Source: Planctomycetota bacterium
GTDB lineage: Bacteria > Planctomycetota > PLA2 > JAEUHO01
Assembly (NCBI GenBank): GCA_030065025.1
Contig: JASJDY010000084.1
Span: 1-40,987 of the forward strand
Direction of reading: 5' to 3'
DNA: 40,987 nucleotides
Part shown: positions 7,836-14,841 of the stretch, one piece after another
Layout: every line of letters begins with the position of its first letter
How positions within the stretch are numbered: position 1 is the stretch's first letter
Translations under genes and position numbers: made by a program
The notes under the pieces: generated by a model
Told to the model about the DNA's origin: nothing
Database searches by the model: none
The model's input: only the letters and a program-made list of their open reading frames with translations

Positions 7836-9256
7836 CAGCTGGCCCGCATCGCCTCGATCCCGTCCACCGTCTTCGGAATCGCCGCCGTCAGCACCTCGCG
7901 CCCGTCCTCCGTCACCAGCACATCGTCCTCGATGCGGATGCCGCCCCACTGCGCCATGGTGTCGGCCAGCTCCCAGTTCACGGCGTCGTGGTGCTCGTGC
8001 CGCAGGTTTGCGTCGGCCAGGAGCGCGGGAACGAAGTAGAGGCCCGGCTCGATCGTCACGACGTCGCCCGCGGCGAGCGGCGTGTCGATGCGCAGGTACT
8101 TGAGGCCGGGACGGTCGCTGCGCTCGCGTCCGGGCGCCCACCCGCCCACGTCGTGCGTGGCGAGCCCGAGCATGTGCCCCAGGCCGTGCGGGAAGAACAG
8201 CGCGTGCGTGTCGCGCTCGACGAGGCCGTCGGGATCACCGATCAGCAACCCGAAGTCGACGAGGCCGGCGGCAAGACGACGACACGCGGCGAGGTGCAGC
8301 TCGCGGAACTCGACGCCGGCGGCCACCTCTCCGATGGCGGCCTGCTGCACCTCCAACACGATCTCGTAGAGCGCGCGCTGCGAAGGCGTGAAGGCGGACG
8401 CGACGGGCCAGGTGCGCGTGACGTCACTGTCGTAGCCGCCGACCTCGGCGCCTGCATCGACGAGCACGAGGTCGCCGTCCTGCAAGGTGCGATCGCCGGG
8501 CGTCGCGTGCAGGACGGCCGTGTTCGGACCGCCGACGGCGATGGTCGCGTACGCCGGTCGCTCGGCGCCCGCGCGCCGGAAGCCGGTCTCGATCTCGACC
8601 TGCAGCGTGCGCTCGCTCATGCCGGTCCGTGCCCGCTCCATGCCCGCTTGATGGCCCGCGGCCGAGCAGGCTGCGGCAGCGCGCAGGAACCCGAGCTCGA
8701 CCTCGTCCTTGCGGCGACGCGCCTGGTGAACGCGAGCCTCGACGCGCTCGCTGAGATCGGCGTCGAAGGCCAGCGCTTCGAGATCCCCGGGGTGGAGGCC
8801 GTAGCCGATCGGCCGCTCGAGCACGTCGCGGCTGCCGAGCAGCGCGGCGGGACGACCTGCGCGGTCGGCAAGCCAGGCGCCGAGCTCGTCGGTCGGCTGG
8901 GCGCGCTCGACGCCGAGCGCCTCGGCCTGCGCCTCGGGCTCCGGTGTGGCGCCGTGCCACACGCGGTCCTCCTGGGACGCTTCGTGCGCGAAGAGCGTCC
9001 AGCCCTCCTCCGGATCATGCACGAGCACCTGCCCCGGCTCGCGGGCGCCCGCGAGGTACGCATGGTCATCGTGCCCGCGGAACTCGTACGGCTGGTCGGA
9101 GCCCTCGATCCCGACCACCAGGCCGCTCGGTACGAACACGATCGCGTCGCCGCACTCATCGTGCTCGGCCCACGCTGAGCGCAAGCGCTCGCGGCGCGCG
9201 ACCAGGGCCTCGCGTACACGCTGGGCGTCGGGACGTAGGACCTTGGGAGTGCTCAT
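7835..9256 (-). CDS. Xaa-Pro aminopeptidase (M24B metallopeptidase)
   Basis: This 473-residue pita-bread-fold peptidase removes an N-terminal residue preceding proline. An N-terminal aminopeptidase-P domain (AIVFVPSGLVVGIEGSDQPY, FRGHDDHAYLAGAREP) precedes the catalytic domain from about residue 190. The five dinuclear metal ligands are visible in order: two Asp in LVDAGAEVGGYDSDVTRTW, His in HGLGHMLGLATHDVGG, Glu in VVTIEPGLYF and Glu in GGIRIEDDVLV. No signal peptide is seen, so it is cytoplasmic. I take MSTPKVLRPDAQ at 9256 as the start; the ORF-track start lies 28 codons upstream in non-coding-looking sequence. No strong ribosome-binding site is visible. It is the first gene of the six-gene minus-strand run. 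Confidence 0.93.
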   Translation of the reverse strand: MSTPKVLRPDAQRVREALVARRERLRSAWAEHDECGDAIVFVPSGLVVGIEGSDQPYEFRGHDDHAYLAGAREPGQVLVHDPEEGWTLFAHEASQEDRVWHGATPEPEAQAEALGVERAQPTDELGAWLADRAGRPAALLGSRDVLERPIGYGLHPGDLEALAFDADLSERVEARVHQARRRKDEVELGFLRAAAACSAAGHQAGMERARTGMSERTLQVEIETGFRRAGAERPAYATIAVGGPNTAVLHATPGDRTLQDGDLVLVDAGAEVGGYDSDVTRTWPVASAFTPSQRALYEIVLEVQQAAIGEVAAGVEFRELHLAACRRLAAGLVDFGLLIGDPDGLVERDTHALFFPHGLGHMLGLATHDVGGWAPGRERSDRPGLKYLRIDTPLAAGDVVTIEPGLYFVPALLADANLRHEHHDAVNWELADTMAQWGGIRIEDDVLVTEDGREVLTAAIPKTVDGIEAMRAS

Positions 9257-9586
9257 GCGCGAGAGGGTACCGCCGCGGATCTGAAGATCCGTTAAGCAGG
9301 ACGCAGGTAGCGATGGAAACATCTCACGTCGCCTGTACACGTGGTCGATGGACGGACCTGAGATGCCCGGATGCGGCGGAAGACCCTGACTCTCGAGCTT
9401 CCAGCCCCACCATGAGCACGCTTCACGCGCTTTGCGCCACTGCAGGGAAACCTGTCCGGCCCGAGCCGGGTAGGACTATGCAGAGTGCGCAGGCTTCCGA
9501 GGGGACCACCGGGGCTCGAGGTCGCGCACGACAGCCCATCCAGGGTGCGAGCTCCCTGACCGCGCCCACAACCCGGGAGGCATAGG
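9257..9586. promoter_or_regulatory. 330-base divergent intergenic region
   Basis: No convincing gene lies here; the ORFs that cross it are shadows rich in Arg and Ser. It must hold the promoters for the minus-strand M24 run and the plus-strand DUF1800 locus. A small perfect hairpin, CGGATC-TGAA-GATCCG (9276-9291), sits 20-35 bases upstream of the M24 start. A second short inverted repeat occurs around 9456-9471 (CGGCCCGAGCCGGG). I see no clear -35/-10 pair. Confidence 0.5.
9276..9291 (-). repeat. Short perfect inverted repeat upstream of the M24 aminopeptidase gene
   Basis: Six-base arms CGGATC and GATCCG flank a TGAA tetraloop. Its position in the probable 5' leader of the aminopeptidase transcript would suit an operator or a leader hairpin, but a six-base palindrome is weak evidence. 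Confidence 0.3.
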
Positions 9587-11455
9587 ATGCATGCCAGAAC
9601 GCTCCCCCCGCGCCCGCGCGACCGGCGACCCGCCGGCACCGCAGCGACCGCGGTTCTCCTGCTCCTCGCGGCGGCCGGTTTCCTGACCGCCTGCGGCGGT
9701 GGCGGCGGCGGCGCTCCGCCGATCGTTGCCCCGTCCAATCTCACGTACGCCGCGTCGCCGGTCCTCTACCGCACGGACGCCCCGATCACACCGAACGTGC
9801 CCACGATGGACGGCGATCCCGTCGACACGTGGACGTGCAACCCGGCGCTCCCCAGCGGCCTGGTGCTCGGCGCGGACGGCACGATCAGTGGAACGCCGAC
9901 AGGGCCCGTCCCCGCGGGAGACTACGAGATCACGGCCGAGAACGGCGGCGGCCTCGACAGCGTCATGATCAACATCGAGGTGCGCTGGGAGGAGTCGAAG
10001 TCGCTCCTCGTCAAGGACAGCCTCACCGACGCCGACATCCGCCACTTCCTCGACCGCACGCACTTCGGGTTCAGCCAGACGCACTACGACCAGATCGGAG
10101 GCGGCGGCTTCGCGGCGTTCGTGGACGCGATGACGACCTTCGGCGACACGAGCACGCTCGAGAACGACGCGAAGAACGCCTACCTCGTGGATGCGACCAA
10201 CGATCCCGAGGGGCTGTTCCCGTCCGAGCGTGATCTCGCGCGCTACTACCTCTACCTGATCATGAACAACGGCAACCCGTTCCAGGAGAACCTGGCCTTC
10301 AAGTGGCACGATCACTTCGCCACGGCGACCACGGTGCTCGGAGGCGCAAACCGCCACTACTTCATCGAGCATCTCAACCTGTGGCGTCACAACGGCGCGG
10401 GCAACCTGCGCCAGCTGCTGATCGACATGACCCGCGACAAGGCGATGCTCGTCTGGCTCGACGGCATCAGCAACACCGACTCGCAGCCGAACGAGAACTT
10501 CTCGCGTGAGTTCTTCGAGCTGTTCTGCCTCGGCGTCGACATCGAGTACGACCAGCAGGACATCGTGGAGGGCGCGCGCGCCTTCACGGGCTACCGCCAG
10601 CGCTTCGACTCGAACACGGGCTTGAACTTCATCGAGTTCGACCCGAACCGCCACGACCACGACGCCAAGATCGTCCTCGGCCAGACCATCCCCGCCCAGA
10701 CCGCGGGCGCGGGTGAGACCGACGACTACGAGGCGATGGTGGACATCGTTCTCACGACGAACGAAGCGAGCACCGGCGTGAGCCGTGTCGGCCAGTGGAT
10801 CGTGCGCTCGCTGCTCGAGTACTTCTGCTACGCGGATCCGGATCCGGTGGTGATCAACGAGCTCGCCAACGACCTGCGGGACGGCGGCTGGGAGCTCAAG
10901 CCGGTGCTCATGAAGCTGTTCCAGAGCGAGGCGTTCTTCTCCTCCAAGGCGAAGGAAGGCTTCGTGAAGGGCCCGGTCGAGCACGTCGTCGGCTTCATGC
11001 GCGCGACCAACCTCGTCGGTTCCGAGGGCACGATCGACGATCGCCTGCGCCTGATGGGGCACCGGCCGACGCAGCCGCCGACCGTCGACGGCTGGCCGGG
11101 TGGCACGCAGTGGCTGTCCGCGCAGGGCATGGTCGACCGCGCCAACCTGCTGAACTACCTGACCGAACAGGAGCAGAGCGACCAGCAGGCGCTGGGCATC
11201 ACGGCGCTCGATCTCCTGCCGGCACCGGCGGCGACCTCCACCGAGACGGTGGACTCGCTGGCCGAGCGCCTCAACGTGCAGCTGTCCGCCGCCGAGCGGA
11301 CGACGCTCGTCACGTACCTCGACACCGAGCGGGACAACAGCGGCACCGCCAACCCGGATCCCTTCGATCCGGTCGGCGACGCCGGCGAGGCCGAGCAGCG
11401 CGTACGGGGGCTGCTCTGGATCCTCGGTCAACACCCCACGTACCAGACGCGCTAG
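9587..11455 (+). CDS. DUF1800 family lipoprotein with N-terminal Ig-like (He_PIG) domain
   Basis: The 622-residue protein starts at the ATG at 9587, six bases after GGGAGG. A lipoprotein signal ends in AAAGFLTAC (Cys about 36), followed by six glycines. Residues about 45-135 form a putative Ig/He_PIG module (YAASPVLYRTDAPITPN, LPSGLVLGADGTISGTPTG). The rest is the DUF1800 domain, starting at ADIRHFLDRTHFGFSQTHYD, with NPFQENLAFKWHDHFATA, DMTRDKAMLVWLDG, NENFSREFFELFCLG and the GARAFTGYR motif. DUF1800 proteins are commonly encoded next to DUF1501 proteins in Planctomycetota, Bacteroidota and Proteobacteria; their biochemical role is not established. The Cys and glycine run predict surface or outer-membrane anchoring. 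The DUF1501 gene follows after 16 bases. Confidence 0.92.
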   Translation: MHARTLPPRPRDRRPAGTAATAVLLLLAAAGFLTACGGGGGGAPPIVAPSNLTYAASPVLYRTDAPITPNVPTMDGDPVDTWTCNPALPSGLVLGADGTISGTPTGPVPAGDYEITAENGGGLDSVMINIEVRWEESKSLLVKDSLTDADIRHFLDRTHFGFSQTHYDQIGGGGFAAFVDAMTTFGDTSTLENDAKNAYLVDATNDPEGLFPSERDLARYYLYLIMNNGNPFQENLAFKWHDHFATATTVLGGANRHYFIEHLNLWRHNGAGNLRQLLIDMTRDKAMLVWLDGISNTDSQPNENFSREFFELFCLGVDIEYDQQDIVEGARAFTGYRQRFDSNTGLNFIEFDPNRHDHDAKIVLGQTIPAQTAGAGETDDYEAMVDIVLTTNEASTGVSRVGQWIVRSLLEYFCYADPDPVVINELANDLRDGGWELKPVLMKLFQSEAFFSSKAKEGFVKGPVEHVVGFMRATNLVGSEGTIDDRLRLMGHRPTQPPTVDGWPGGTQWLSAQGMVDRANLLNYLTEQEQSDQQALGITALDLLPAPAATSTETVDSLAERLNVQLSAAERTTLVTYLDTERDNSGTANPDPFDPVGDAGEAEQRVRGLLWILGQHPTYQTR

Positions 11456-11471
11456 AGGAAGGAGTCACACC

Positions 11472-12788
11472 ATGTGCAAGCGTAAGCGTCATCTTCCGAA
11501 GAGCGTCTCCAGGCGCGACATCCTCCGCTACACCCTCGCGGGTGCGGGCATCGCGGCCCTCGGGCCGTTGGGCCGCGGGATGATCCCGACGGCGAGCGGC
11601 GCGCCGCTCGCCAATCACAAGCGGATCGTCTCGATCTTCTGCTACGGCGGCTACGACGGTCTCAACCTGCTCGTGCCCGTCACGAACAACGCCTACTACA
11701 ACCGGCGCTCGACGATCGCCATCCAGCCGGGCAACGCGCTCGACATCGGTGATCCCGACTACAAGCTGCATCCGAGCATGACGCGTATGGCGGCCCTGTT
11801 CAACGCGGGCCAGGCTGCGGCCTTCCGGATGGTGGGCTACCCCGACCGCAACCTGAGCCACTTCATCTCCCAGGACATCCACAGCTGGGGCGTGCGCTAC
11901 GACTTCAACTCCCTCGGTATCTCCGAGAGCGGCTGGATCGCGCGCTACGCCGACAACTACGCGACGACGCCCATGGGCGCCGCGTCGCTCGGCCTCGGGC
12001 GTCCGCTGGAGTTCGAAGGCGGTTCGACGAACCCGTTCCTCGCGGGCTCGCTCTCGAGCTTCAACTTCTCGCGGAGCAGCATCAGCAGCAACGACCACCA
12101 GCACCGACTGGCGGCGCTGGGCGACGTGCTGCAGTCCTTCTCGGGCGACACGCTCACGACGGAAGCCAAGACCGCGCTCGACCAGGGCATCGTGCTCACG
12201 GACCAGATCCAGACGGCCGTGGCCGAGTACCTGGACGACGTGACGGGCTCGCCCTTCAAGGACACGTATCCCGTGAACAGCCGCGGCAGCCTGACCACGC
12301 CCGGTCGCTACATGCGGGACGCGGCGATGCTGATCCGTGGCGGCTTCGAGACCGAGATCTTCATGACCGGTTTCGGCGGCTGGGACACGCACGGCAACCA
12401 GGGCAACGAGACCGGCAACCAAGCCAACCTCATTGCCCGCATGGACGGTGCGATTGGCGCGTTCGTCGACGACTGCATCGACATGGGTGTGTGGAACGAC
12501 ACGCTGATCCTGATCTCGAGCGAGTTCGGGCGGCGCAACTTCCAGAACGGCTCTGACGGAACCGACCACGGCCACGGGAACATGTTCTTCGCCCTCGGCG
12601 GAGCGCTGAACGGCGGCATCTACGGCCCGCCCGTGACCGAGTCGGACGTCGCGGACAACAACTGGCTCGGCTACGGGCTGGACTACCGCGACATCTTCAA
12701 GGAGGCCGTTGCGAACCACATGGGCGAGAACGCCGCGACGGTGTTCCCGGAGTCCCAGGACATCAACACGACTCTCAACTACGTCTGA
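11472..12788 (+). CDS. DUF1501 family protein, Tat-exported
   Basis: The 438-residue protein carries a twin-arginine signal (SVSRRDILRYTLAGAGIAAL), so it is probably exported folded. The DUF1501 domain shows RIVSIFCYGGYDGLNLLVPV near the start, NRNLSHFISQDIHSWG-type sequence in the middle, and the paired metal-site-like motifs TGFGGWDTHGNQ and SSEFGRRNFQNGSDGTDHGHG near the end. The family is distantly related to the alkaline phosphatase/sulfatase superfamily, but its substrate is unknown. A GGAAGGAG eight bases before the ATG supports this start. It is the partner of the DUF1800 gene just upstream and is followed 22 bases later by the propeller lipoprotein, forming a three-gene exported-protein operon. 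Confidence 0.93.
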   Translation: MCKRKRHLPKSVSRRDILRYTLAGAGIAALGPLGRGMIPTASGAPLANHKRIVSIFCYGGYDGLNLLVPVTNNAYYNRRSTIAIQPGNALDIGDPDYKLHPSMTRMAALFNAGQAAAFRMVGYPDRNLSHFISQDIHSWGVRYDFNSLGISESGWIARYADNYATTPMGAASLGLGRPLEFEGGSTNPFLAGSLSSFNFSRSSISSNDHQHRLAALGDVLQSFSGDTLTTEAKTALDQGIVLTDQIQTAVAEYLDDVTGSPFKDTYPVNSRGSLTTPGRYMRDAAMLIRGGFETEIFMTGFGGWDTHGNQGNETGNQANLIARMDGAIGAFVDDCIDMGVWNDTLILISSEFGRRNFQNGSDGTDHGHGNMFFALGGALNGGIYGPPVTESDVADNNWLGYGLDYRDIFKEAVANHMGENAATVFPESQDINTTLNYV

Positions 12789-12810
12789 TGCCACGGAGCT
12801 TCCCGAGCCC

Positions 12811-14247
12811 ATGCACCGACACACCATCCCCCTGGTGACCGCCGTTCTCTTGTACCTGGCCACGGCGGTCGCCTGCGGCGGCGGCGGAGGGGGCGGCACC
12901 CCTCCGTCGTCGCCCCCTACGGACCTGCAGTACGCGCAGGACGTGATCGCCTACCGCGAGGGCGCCGCAATCACGCCGAACACCGCCACGGTGGGCGGCG
13001 GCGCGCCCACGTCGTTCACGTCGATCCCGCCGCTGCCCGCAGGCCTGAGCCTCGACCAGACCACCGGCGCGATCTCGGGCACCCCCACGACCGAGGGCCC
13101 GGCGACGCAGCACGTCATCACGGCCGCCAACGCCGACGGCCAGACGAGCGACAACGTAACGATCGCGATCTGGGCGGGGCCGTTCGAAGTGGTCGCGGCC
13201 GGCTTCACCGTCGAGACCGTGCACGAAAACCCGGCGATGACACCGGTCAAGCACGGCAAGGTCGTGGCAGCGCCCGCCGGCGACGGCCGCGTCTTCTTCA
13301 CCGAGGTGGACACGGGCAACGTGCGCGTGATCGATCCGGCGAACGGAGGGCTGCAGGCCGCCCCCTTCGCCACCATCAGCGTCCTGACGGGTGGCCACAA
13401 CGGGCTGCTGGGGCTCTGCCTCGCGCCCGACTTCGACACGAGCCTCACGCCGTATGTGTACGTGCTGGCCTGCGTCGCGGGCATCGGCCCCACCGTCGAT
13501 CGCATGCAGATCCGGCGCTACACGGCGGTCGGGAACGTCGGCACGAACGAGACGATCGTGCTGGACAACCTGCCGATCGCGCCGTCGGGCAACGCCATCA
13601 ACAACGGCGGCGAGATCTGCTTCGATCTGAACGGCAACCTCTTCGTCAGCATCGGCGACGTCAACAACGCGTCCAACGCGGACGCCGACACGAGCGTGAG
13701 CCTCGCGGGTAAGGTCCTGCGCTACAACGTGAGCGTGATCCCGGCGGTCGCGGCCACGGGCAATCCGACGGCTGACGATCCGGAGTGGTGCCGCGGCCTG
13801 CGCAACACCTTCGGTCTCGCCGTACATCCCACGGCGGGCGGGCTCTACGGTGGCGACAACGGCCCAGCCGCGAACGACGAGTTCAACGAGCTACAGCCCG
13901 GCAAGCACTTCGAGTGGGGCGGCACTCCGCCGCCGATCGACGTCGGCAACCGCATCAAGAACTGGCCCTCGGTGATCGTGCCGACCGGCCTGTGCTGGCA
14001 CGACGGCACGGGCTGGGGCGCGGAGTTCGTCGACGACCTCTTCTTCTGCTCGTACGACGACCACCTGATCCGCCGCTTCGAGATGTCCGGCATCAACCCG
14101 AACCCGTCGGACATCGACAACGAGACCGAGTTCGCGCAGCTCGAGGACATCGCGGGCCGCAACCACCCGCTGGCGATCTGCCTGGCGCCGGACGGCTCGC
14201 TCTACGTCGCGACGTTCACGGGCATCTACCGCATCCGGAAGATGTGA
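12811..14247 (+). CDS. Sugar-dehydrogenase-type (GSDH) beta-propeller lipoprotein with Ig-like N-terminal domain
   Basis: The 478-residue protein starts at the ATG at 12811 (MHRHTIPLVTAVLLYLATAV), with the lipidated Cys at about 22 followed by seven glycines; the ORF track start is within the previous gene. Residues about 33-125 match the Ig-like module of the DUF1800 protein (PAGLSLDQTTGAISGTPT). The remainder resembles soluble aldose sugar dehydrogenases: HNGLLGLCLAPDFDT, EICFDLNGNLFVSIGD, GKVLRYNV, GLRNTFGLAVHP, FNELQPGKHFEWGG and LAPDGSLYVATFTGIYRI. Such propellers bind PQQ and oxidise sugars, but many family members have lost activity, and I cannot confirm the PQQ residues by eye. Its place after DUF1800 and DUF1501 suggests a shared surface role. 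Confidence 0.85.
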   Translation: MHRHTIPLVTAVLLYLATAVACGGGGGGGTPPSSPPTDLQYAQDVIAYREGAAITPNTATVGGGAPTSFTSIPPLPAGLSLDQTTGAISGTPTTEGPATQHVITAANADGQTSDNVTIAIWAGPFEVVAAGFTVETVHENPAMTPVKHGKVVAAPAGDGRVFFTEVDTGNVRVIDPANGGLQAAPFATISVLTGGHNGLLGLCLAPDFDTSLTPYVYVLACVAGIGPTVDRMQIRRYTAVGNVGTNETIVLDNLPIAPSGNAINNGGEICFDLNGNLFVSIGDVNNASNADADTSVSLAGKVLRYNVSVIPAVAATGNPTADDPEWCRGLRNTFGLAVHPTAGGLYGGDNGPAANDEFNELQPGKHFEWGGTPPPIDVGNRIKNWPSVIVPTGLCWHDGTGWGAEFVDDLFFCSYDDHLIRRFEMSGINPNPSDIDNETEFAQLEDIAGRNHPLAICLAPDGSLYVATFTGIYRIRKM

Positions 14248-14277
14248 GCGCCTGACGCCGGGATTCGGACGCAATGT

Positions 14278-14291
14278 GCCGAACGTTCGGC
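14278..14291. promoter_or_regulatory. Perfect 14-base palindrome, candidate operator
   Basis: GCCGAACGTTCGGC is its own reverse complement. Its centre lies 21 bases (two helical turns) from that of the next palindrome, and both sit just upstream of an AT-rich promoter-like segment. It could alternatively be a terminator stem for the propeller gene ending at 14247, but it has no loop and no T run after it. Confidence 0.45.
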
Positions 14292-14300
14292 GCGATTCGT

Positions 14301-14310
14301 GCCAATTGGC
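14301..14310. promoter_or_regulatory. Perfect 10-base palindrome, second candidate operator
   Basis: GCCAATTGGC is its own reverse complement and shares the outer GCC/GGC with the first palindrome. It ends three bases before the candidate -35 element, a usual place for an activator or repressor site. Confidence 0.4.
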
Positions 14311-14312
14311 GC

Positions 14313-14340
14313 TTGGCTGACGTTTTATTTTTGTTAGTAT
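14313..14340 (+). promoter_or_regulatory. Candidate sigma70-type promoter in an unusually AT-rich stretch
   Basis: TTGGCT (14313-14318) and TAGTAT (14335-14340) are separated by 16 bases, and the spacer is T-rich (GTTTTATTTTTG), striking in this GC-rich window. The small gene starting at 14377 lies 37 bases downstream. Matches to the consensus are four of six at each box. Confidence 0.4.
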
Positions 14341-14376
14341 CTCTGAAGACCGCAGCCCGCTTCAGGGAAACAGCCC

Positions 14377-14841
14377 ATGCTCCCCCTCCACGAGGCCCGA
14401 GAGGCCCTCGCTGCGGTCGATCTCCGTCCCGGTCTCACGGTCGACGAGGTCCACGCGCGGCTCGCCCAAGGCATGCGTTTACACCAGGCAGGTGAGCGCA
14501 TCCTCGCCCACTACCAGTCCGAGATGGAGGCACAGGGCCTCCCGAATCAAGAGGAGGCCTGGCTAGAACAGGCCCGTTCCCAGTCGTGCCCCGAGCGGGC
14601 GCCTCCCGGCAGGCCGCCGCTGCTCGGCGAGCCCACAGGCCGGCCTGACGTCCTCCACACCGTCTCGATCTCGATGGGCCCGCGCACCCGCCACAAGTTC
14701 GACCTCGTCAAGCAGAAGCTCGGCGTGCAGCTTGGGCGCACTGTCGACGACGCCGAGTGCCTCAGCGTGCTCGCGGATCTCATGGTCCGAGTAAAGGTCG
14801 ACGGCACGTCACCGTCACCGAGCGCGCGCCGCAAGGGCTAG
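14377..14841 (+). CDS. Small protein of unknown function, resembling the helical part of HNH/DUF222-type proteins
   Basis: The 154-residue protein begins with a helical region (LTVDEVHARLAQGMRLHQAG, ERILAHYQSEMEAQG), has a Pro-rich linker, and ends with TRHKFDLVKQKLGVQLGRTV and DDAECLSVLADLMVRV. The last part resembles the segment that precedes the nuclease in HNH endonuclease proteins of the DUF222-like kind, but no HNH motif is present, so it may be a shortened relative. GGGA lies nine bases before the ATG. It stands alone with its own promoter region. Its TAG overlaps the TAG of the convergent Lon gene (CTAG shared by both strands). Codon usage appears somewhat less GC-extreme at the start. 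The identification is an inference from memory of the family's look. Confidence 0.6.
   Translation: MLPLHEAREALAAVDLRPGLTVDEVHARLAQGMRLHQAGERILAHYQSEMEAQGLPNQEEAWLEQARSQSCPERAPPGRPPLLGEPTGRPDVLHTVSISMGPRTRHKFDLVKQKLGVQLGRTVDDAECLSVLADLMVRVKVDGTSPSPSARRKG

Noticed and set aside
9476-11434. Minus-strand ORF of 652 codons
   Set aside because: It is antisense to the DUF1800 gene and has no family signature, only codon-bias composition.
14278-14291. Palindrome as an intrinsic terminator of the propeller gene
   Set aside because: It has no loop and no T run follows; the T-rich stretch lies 30 bases further on and fits a promoter better.
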